Assembly: GCF_024385525.1 (NCBI RefSeq)
Contig: NZ_JANFLU010000008.1
Span: 144,775 to 208,774, forward strand
DNA length: 64,000 nucleotides
Direction: 5' to 3'
Origin: Arthrobacter sp. zg-Y238
GTDB lineage: Bacteria; Actinomycetota; Actinomycetes; Actinomycetales; Micrococcaceae
Under the pieces are notes generated by a model, which was not told the origin of the DNA, searched no databases, and worked only from the letters and a program-made list of their open reading frames with translations. Position numbers and translations under genes: made by a program. Below, piece after piece: positions 58,904 through 64,000 of the stretch. Every line of letters begins with the position of its first letter. Position 1 is the stretch's first letter.

Positions 58904-59704
58904 ATGGCACAACACCGTTGGGACACCGTCGACAGCCAGGACGCTGACGGCCCCGGGCCCTGGGATCGGGACCTTGAAGAGCCGCGGCGTCGGTGGGCCT
59001 TTTCCCTGCCTGCGGCGGTCCTGGCAGTTTGCATGATGCTGGGCTGCGGGCTGGCCATCCTGGTGCTGCGCGACCGGGAGCCTGTTCCGGTGGCCAGTGT
59101 CGGAATGTCCCCGCCCGGCACTGCTCCCTCGCCGCTTCCTGAAGCGGGGAGCAGCAATACCGTTACTCCGTCTACTGTTCCTTCCGCTGCGTCGGCGCAG
59201 GTTCCGTCCGGTGCAGCCGAGCCGAAGGCGGGCACAGCAATGATCATGGTCCACGTCGCCGGGGCTGTGCAGCATCCGGGGGTGGTGCGGCTGGATCCGG
59301 GCAGCCGGATCGTTGATGCGGTGGAGGCCGCCGGGGGAACGGCGCCGGATGCCGACCTTGCCAGAGTGAATCTGGCTGCGGTCGCGGAGGACGGTGTGAT
59401 GGTGCTAGTTCCGCGGATCGATGAGAGCGCGTCGGGTCTCGAAGCCGGCAGCCCGGGAGGCAACCCGGCCGGCGGGAGTCCCCCCGCTGCGGACGGGACG
59501 GGTGCGGCTTCCGGCAGCGTCAACCTGAACACGGCGGACTCCGCCCAGCTGCAAACACTCCCGAGGGTCGGGCCGGTGCTGGCTGAACGGATCATGGCGT
59601 GGCGCACCGAGCATGGGAGGTTCAGCCGGCCGGAAGACCTGGACGCAATACCGGGAATCGGTAAAGCAATGATGGCGGCATTGCTTCCACTGGTCATGGT
59701 CTAG
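58904..59704 (+). CDS. comEA: ComEA family DNA-binding competence protein
   Basis: DNA receptor of the uptake machinery. 266 residues from ATG 58904; a GTG at 58862 in the same frame is possible, but a promoter-like sequence lies between. One membrane anchor (about residues 37-57, FSLPAAVLAVCMMLGCGLAIL), then a Pro/Ser/Ala linker, an SLBB domain (MVHVAGAVQHPGVVRLDPGSR), a second Gly/Pro linker, and the helix-hairpin-helix pair VNLNTADSAQLQTLPRVG and LDAIPGIGKAMMAALL that binds DNA. Followed by comEC. Confidence 0.92.
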   Translation: MAQHRWDTVDSQDADGPGPWDRDLEEPRRRWAFSLPAAVLAVCMMLGCGLAILVLRDREPVPVASVGMSPPGTAPSPLPEAGSSNTVTPSTVPSAASAQVPSGAAEPKAGTAMIMVHVAGAVQHPGVVRLDPGSRIVDAVEAAGGTAPDADLARVNLAAVAEDGVMVLVPRIDESASGLEAGSPGGNPAGGSPPAADGTGAASGSVNLNTADSAQLQTLPRVGPVLAERIMAWRTEHGRFSRPEDLDAIPGIGKAMMAALLPLVMV

Positions 59705-59714
59705 CGGGTACCGG

Positions 59715-62468
59715 ATGGCCCGGAGCGAGAGCAGGTGGTCACGATATGTGGCCTCGGCGCTGAATCCCGGCGGCCGCGGCTCCGACCGGCCGGAAGACGG
59801 GGAATCTGAGCCGCCTCTAGGGATCACTGTGGCGGGGGTCCGGACGACAGAGGTTGCCGTGGCAGTGCGGACAACCGGAGTTAACCGGGCAGTGCGTGAA
59901 GCCTGGAGCAATCGTAAGGCCGCGTCAGACGCATCGCCGCCGGAGCCCCTCCGCGAGCTTCGGCTCCTGCCTGCCGCAGCGGCGGTATGGGCGGCTGCCG
60001 TAGCCGTTCTTCGGGTGCCCATGCCCGCGGGCTGGGCCTTGGCTTGTTTGGCGGCCGTCCTAGCGGTCCTTATGCTCCTGACGGCCTCCCGCGTAACCGG
60101 GGGAACTGCCGCGTTCCTCCGCGGCACGGCTGTTCCCATGGCCGCAGCGGCCCTGGTCTGTGCCAGTGCGGCCGGCAGCTTGGCCAACCGTACGAGCGGC
60201 CCTATTTCGGAGCTCATCACAGCCGAAGCCGTGATTACCGCGGAACTGCGGGCCGCCTCAGACGCACGACCGGCAGCGGCGGACCGATTCACGGGAAAGC
60301 CGCGATATCTCATCGACGCCGTGGCGGAATCGGGCGCTGCGGACGGCCAGCGGTTCGGCGCTTCGGCAACGCTCCTGGTTGTCGGCGGGGAGGATTATGC
60401 CCCCATCAGGTTGGGGGACAGGTTCAGCAGTGCCGGTTCCCTGCAGGCCCTCCCTGCAGGGGACAGGAACCTTGCCCTCCTGCGGGCTGCCGCTCCGCCC
60501 GACGTCACACCTGCCGAGGGGTGGTACGCCGCAACGGCAGGACTCCGCGGTGCCTTCGTCCAGGCGGCCGAAGACCGGGGTGCGGACGTCGAGGGACTGC
60601 TTCCGGGCATGGTGCTCGGTGACCGGGGCGGCCTCGATCCCGCCTTGGAGCAGGCGATGAAGAATACTGGCCTGACCCATCTGACAGCTGTCTCGGGCGC
60701 CAACTGCAGCTATCTGCTGGCATTCATCTTCCTGGGCGCCCGGGCGCTGCGGATGCCCCCTGCGCCGGCGGTGCTGCTGGCCTTGACCGGGCTAGTTGCG
60801 TTCGTACTCCTTGTAAGGCCGGATCCCAGCGTGCTGCGTGCAGCGGTAATGGGCGGGCTGGGCGCCCTCGCCGTGCTCTCCGGACGAGGACGTCTGTCGG
60901 CAGCACTGCTCTTCCTATCGATCTCCGTACTGCTGTGCGTGGATCCCTGGTTGTGCGGAAGCTACGCCTTCATCCTGTCGGTCTGCGCGACGTTGGGGCT
61001 TATTGTTTTGGGACCCCATCTGGTGCGGGTGCTGTCGATGCGTCTGCCCCGCTGGTTGGCAGCGGCCCTGGCCATACCCGTCGCAGCCCAGCTGTTTTGC
61101 TCTCCGGTCCTGGTGCTCCTGCAACCTCAGCTGCCGGTGTATTCGGTCCCTGCGAATCTGGTGGCTGCGCCCGTCGTTCCTGCCGTGACCGTTGCCGGGA
61201 TGCTTGCCGTCGCACTGGTGGGTCTTGCTCCTTTTCTGGCGGCGCCGCCGCTTCTGCTTGCGGCTGCCGGAGCCTTGTGGGTGGCTAAAACTGCCCGGTT
61301 CTTTGAGTCCGTTCCCGGTGCATTGGTGGCCTGGCCGGAGGGCAGCCTTGGCGTGGTGCTCATGGGCGTGTGTGCGGGCGCATCGGTTGTTGGAATCCTG
61401 TATCTCTCGCGGCGCACGGCTGGCTGGGTATTCCCGGGACGGGCGGAAAGGGCGAACGGGGAAGAACAGGCGCCAGAGGCGAACGGGGAGGGCGACGCGA
61501 ACAGGCGCGCCGGGCCCCGGCGCCGGGCTTCGACGGCAAACCCGCGGGGAGGCTTCGCGGGGTGGTATTTGCCCCGTCGGCGCTGGGTAGCGGCAGGTGC
61601 AGCCGCTTCGCTGGTCCTGCCGGGCGGCGCGGTCCTTGCTGTCCGTGCACTGCAGGGAGAACCGGACCAGGAAGATGAGTGGATGCTGGCCGCCTGCGAC
61701 GTCGGGCAGGGGGACGGGTTTGCCGTCCGTGCTGGTCCGGACAGCGCGGTGGTGATCGATGCCGGCGGAGAGCCCGACCCCATGGATGCCTGCCTTGACC
61801 GGCTGGGGGTGCGGACCGTTGAGTTCCTGGTGTTCACTCATGCCCACCTGGACCATTACGGCGGTGCTGCCGGAGTGCTTTCCGGACGGTCCGTGCTGCA
61901 GGTGGGCTACTCGTCGGCGGAGCGTGAACTGCCGGAAGAACTGACCGGGGTGTTGGCCGGAACGGCAGCACCCCGGACACGCCTGGCCCAGGGGATGGCC
62001 GGAACGGCCGGCCTCGTGCAGTGGGAGGTCCTCTGGCCGCCCGCTCCGGACAGTGCGGTGCCTGCTGCCGGAGACGGGGAGGAGAACAACGCCAGTGCCG
62101 TCCTGCTGGTGACTGTCGGGGGTCCGGGCCAGGGGGAGCGGCCGCTGCGGATACTGTTCACCGGTGATGCCGAGGAGGAGGCCGCCGCAACGATTCTCGC
62201 AACACACGCCAATCTTCGTGCCGGCGTCGACGTGTTGAAGGTAGCCCACCATGGGGCACGCAACGGCGGTGAAGGCTGGATCCGTGCAGTCCGACCGTCC
62301 CTGGCACTGATTTCCGTTGGTGCCGACAACGAGTACGGGCACCCGGCACCTGAAATCCTGACGCAGCTCAGGGCCGCCGGCACAGCGGTGGCGCGCACCG
62401 ACCAGCACGGCACAGTAGTGGTGGTGCGTGAAGGCAACGGTCTTGAGGTCCAGAGCCTCCCGCCGTAG
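59715..62468 (+). CDS. comEC: ComEC/Rec2 family DNA uptake channel
   Basis: 917 residues. Order: N-terminal region and first hydrophobic spans (~80-150), the OB-like DUF4131 segment, the Competence channel domain starting near LEQAMKNTGLTHLTAVSGAN, several more membrane spans, a charged low-complexity insert (AERANGEEQAPEANGEGDAN, near residue 585), and a C-terminal MBL domain with CDVGQGDGFAVRAG, VIDAGGEPDP and FTHAHLDHYGG (HxHxDH-like HAHLDH). Ends with VLKVAHHGARNGGE and SVGADNEYGHP. All motifs expected of a functional protein are present. 10 nt after comEA. Confidence 0.94.
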   Translation: MARSESRWSRYVASALNPGGRGSDRPEDGESEPPLGITVAGVRTTEVAVAVRTTGVNRAVREAWSNRKAASDASPPEPLRELRLLPAAAAVWAAAVAVLRVPMPAGWALACLAAVLAVLMLLTASRVTGGTAAFLRGTAVPMAAAALVCASAAGSLANRTSGPISELITAEAVITAELRAASDARPAAADRFTGKPRYLIDAVAESGAADGQRFGASATLLVVGGEDYAPIRLGDRFSSAGSLQALPAGDRNLALLRAAAPPDVTPAEGWYAATAGLRGAFVQAAEDRGADVEGLLPGMVLGDRGGLDPALEQAMKNTGLTHLTAVSGANCSYLLAFIFLGARALRMPPAPAVLLALTGLVAFVLLVRPDPSVLRAAVMGGLGALAVLSGRGRLSAALLFLSISVLLCVDPWLCGSYAFILSVCATLGLIVLGPHLVRVLSMRLPRWLAAALAIPVAAQLFCSPVLVLLQPQLPVYSVPANLVAAPVVPAVTVAGMLAVALVGLAPFLAAPPLLLAAAGALWVAKTARFFESVPGALVAWPEGSLGVVLMGVCAGASVVGILYLSRRTAGWVFPGRAERANGEEQAPEANGEGDANRRAGPRRRASTANPRGGFAGWYLPRRRWVAAGAAASLVLPGGAVLAVRALQGEPDQEDEWMLAACDVGQGDGFAVRAGPDSAVVIDAGGEPDPMDACLDRLGVRTVEFLVFTHAHLDHYGGAAGVLSGRSVLQVGYSSAERELPEELTGVLAGTAAPRTRLAQGMAGTAGLVQWEVLWPPAPDSAVPAAGDGEENNASAVLLVTVGGPGQGERPLRILFTGDAEEEAAATILATHANLRAGVDVLKVAHHGARNGGEGWIRAVRPSLALISVGADNEYGHPAPEILTQLRAAGTAVARTDQHGTVVVVREGNGLEVQSLPP

Positions 62469-62665
62469 AACCTGCAGTGCCCGTAGATCCCGTAGAACCC
62501 GCAGCGCAGAGGATCGGGAGACACGGCCGCCGCAGGCCGAAAAATTGGCCGCGGACCGGGACCGTGGCAATCTTGGAGGGAGGCTATCCGCGGTGCGGGT
62601 ACCTTTCAATCCTTTACCCCCGGCAGGCCGAAACAGGCCGCCGCACAATCCCAGGAGCACCAGCT

Positions 62666-63703
62666 GTGAATCCGGCAGTCCCTTCCAAACGCAGCTCCGC
62701 AAGCAAGTCCTCCGCAAGCAAGTCCTCAGCGACGGTCTCCTGGCGCGAGGTCGAACCAGCCCCGGTGGTCCTGCTGGCAGGCCCCGAGGACTATCTGGCC
62801 TCCCGGGCCCGGGACCGGCTGCGCGGACTGCTCCGGGAGAAGCAGCCCGACACGGAACTGGTGCACTTCGACGCTTCCACCTATGTCTCCGGGGAACTCA
62901 CACTGCAGTCGAGCCCCTCGCTGTTCGGGGAAGCCAAACTTATCGAGGCCGTGAATCTCGCGTCGATGAACGAGGATTTCCTCACCGAAACGCTGGCCTA
63001 TTTGAAGGATCCGTCTCCGGATGCCGTTCTGGTGCTGCACCACGCTGGCGGCAACCGGGGCAAGAAGCTGCTGGATGCAGTTAAGGCTGCCGGAGCGCCT
63101 GTCGTCGAGTGCCAGCCCTTCAAGAAGGATGCTGAGAAGCTGGACTTCGTCACTTCGGAGTTCCGCACTGCCCGCCGCAGAATCGACCCGGGTGCGGCCC
63201 GGGCGCTGGTAAACGCCGTCGGGTCCAGCCTCTCCGAACTTGCAGCCTCCTGCCAGCAGCTGATCAGCGATTCCACCGGCGAGGTCACCGAGGAACTGGT
63301 AGAGCGCTATTACGGCGGGCGGGTCGAGGCCACGGCCTTTAAAGTTGCCGACGCGGCCCTGGCCGGCCGCGCGGCGCAGGCGCTGTCCATGCTCCGGCAC
63401 GCGCTGGACACCGGAGTGGATCCGGTGCCGCTGGTTGGCGCCCTGGCCATGAAGGTCCGCGCAGTGGCGCGGGTGGCCAACCTGCGTGGATCCTCCGCCT
63501 CGATGGCCAAGGACCTGTCCATGGCGCCGTGGCAGGTGGACAAGGCGCGGCGGGATGCGCAGCGGTTTACCTCGGAATCCCTGATCGAAGCCGTCCAGGC
63601 CCTCGCCGAAGCCGATGCACAGGTCAAGGGAGCCGGACGGGACCCGGTGTATGCCGTGGAACGGGCCGTCACCGTCATCGCACTGGCGGCGTCCGGGCGC
63701 TAG
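62666..63703 (+). CDS. holA: DNA polymerase III delta subunit
   Basis: Opens the sliding clamp within the clamp loader. 345 residues from GTG 62666 (MNPAVPSKRSSASKS), with AGGAG 8 nt upstream; earlier in-frame codons overlap non-conserved sequence. The N-terminal Ser/Lys repeat (SSASKSSASKSSA) comes from a duplicated 15-bp stretch. Core: PVVLLAGPEDYLASRARDRLR, LFGEAKLIEAVNL, VLVLHHAGGNRGKKLLDAV and the C-terminal helical collar region VADAALAGRAAQALSMLRHALDTG, DLSMAPWQVDKARRDAQRF. comEA-comEC-holA is the standard order. Confidence 0.95.
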   Translation: MNPAVPSKRSSASKSSASKSSATVSWREVEPAPVVLLAGPEDYLASRARDRLRGLLREKQPDTELVHFDASTYVSGELTLQSSPSLFGEAKLIEAVNLASMNEDFLTETLAYLKDPSPDAVLVLHHAGGNRGKKLLDAVKAAGAPVVECQPFKKDAEKLDFVTSEFRTARRRIDPGAARALVNAVGSSLSELAASCQQLISDSTGEVTEELVERYYGGRVEATAFKVADAALAGRAAQALSMLRHALDTGVDPVPLVGALAMKVRAVARVANLRGSSASMAKDLSMAPWQVDKARRDAQRFTSESLIEAVQALAEADAQVKGAGRDPVYAVERAVTVIALAASGR

Positions 63704-63724
63704 CGGCGGCTGCCCGCAGGCCCG

Positions 63725-63878
63725 CATTGGTCAGCCGGTATGCGCCCGCTTGGCCCGGGTTGGTCGGGCGGTATGCGCCCGCTCGGCCGGCGTTGACTCA
63801 GCCGGCCTACACCCACTCGGCCCGGGTTGGTCGGGCGGTATGCGCCCGCTCGGCCCGCGTTGGCTCAGTCGGCCTATT
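63725..63878. repeat. tandem repeat array of ~33-bp units downstream of holA
   Basis: About four and a half imperfect units, at roughly 63725-63757, 63758-63790, 63791-63824, 63825-63857 and 63858-63878. They alternate between two variants, giving a higher-order 67-bp period (63752-63818 and 63819-63878). The shared core is GGTTGGTCGGGCGGTATG, then CGCCCGCTCGGCC. No convincing coding pattern on either strand. Confidence 0.8.
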
Positions 63879-63936
63879 CGGACCGGCACACCACGCTGGC
63901 CGGAACAGTCCGGACGCGCCGGTTAAAACACAGCGT

Positions 63937-63959
63937 GGGCGGGGCCGCAGGACCCGCCC
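63937..63959. terminator. GC-rich hairpin at the right end
   Basis: GGGCGGG (63937-63943) pairs with CCCGCCC (63953-63959), 9-nt loop, followed by CCCCTTGGTACTCTTTTA. Could end holA transcription; TACTCT at 63968-63973 may instead be a -10 for a gene beyond the window. Confidence 0.45.
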
Positions 63960-64000
63960 CCCCTTGGTACTCTTTTATTCGGGGGTGGGGGTTTGGGGCC

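Noticed and set aside
63704..64000. CRISPR-like array
   Set aside because: Units are contiguous imperfect tandem repeats without unique spacers.

Overview
The window is a high-GC bacterial chromosome segment from a Gram-positive actinobacterium, most likely Arthrobacter or a close relative in the Micrococcaceae. The evidence is gene order and content: a single-copy actinobacterial-type integration host factor (mIHF) next to gmk, rpoZ, coaBC, metK and a helicase-motif-less priA; a pyr operon carrying the small membrane gene found at the same place in mycobacteria; many GTG/TTG starts; and DUF222-HNH and HAIR/CIRCE elements typical of the group. No rRNA, tRNA, IS element, prophage or CRISPR array was recognised.

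Layout. (1) 1-9310 (+): end of alaS, ruvX, mltG, then the shikimate genes aroE-aroC-aroK-aroB, efp and nusB, closed by a bidirectional terminator shared with a convergent PrsW-type membrane protease gene (9399-10619, -). (2) 10734-25668 (+): a complete de novo UMP operon (pyrR-pyrB-pyrC-membrane gene-carA-carB-pyrF) with a PyrR-binding-loop-like sequence in its leader, followed by mihF-gmk-rpoZ-coaBC-metK-priA. (3) 25669-35096: accessory genes, mostly on the - strand: a 49-codon small membrane protein gene, hsp20 with HAIR and CIRCE operators, an MBL hydrolase, an SOS-box-bearing DUF222/HNH gene, a phosphotransferase gene broken by an in-frame TAG, an OhrR-like regulator with a palindromic operator, a zinc-independent MDR reductase, a glycosyltransferase, an alpha/beta hydrolase and an aldo/keto reductase. 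(4) 35291-37622 (+): glpF-glpK, ending in a strong terminator. (5) 37768-42093: monooxygenase, BASS transporter and SDR genes in an overlapping operon, convergent with an ECF sigma gene carrying a C-terminal SnoaL-like extension. (6) 42272-46138 (+): leuS, preceded by a putative leucine attenuator (8-residue leader peptide with three consecutive Leu codons, then two hairpins, the second ending in T residues), and a degV gene. (7) 46142-58761: a lower-GC accessory block, see below. (8) 58904-64000 (+): comEA-comEC-holA and a tandem-repeat region.

The most interesting block is 46768-58761. Two divergent transcription units encode a ribose-type ABC importer, an RpiB-type isomerase, a one-chain DhaK-DhaL kinase, a PHI-like SIS isomerase, a class II aldolase/short-chain dehydrogenase fusion, a PfkB kinase and a DeoR regulator. 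Together they make a self-contained uptake, oxidation, phosphorylation, isomerisation and cleavage pathway for an unidentified sugar or polyol. The block separates degV from comEA, looks lower in GC than both flanks, and begins next to a multiply broken TerA/TerD-like stress-protein pseudogene, so it looks like an acquired metabolic island. TTGTAAC/GTTACAA heptamers in its divergent promoter region are candidate operator sites for its DeoR protein.

All functional calls are from reading motifs and context; no database search was run.
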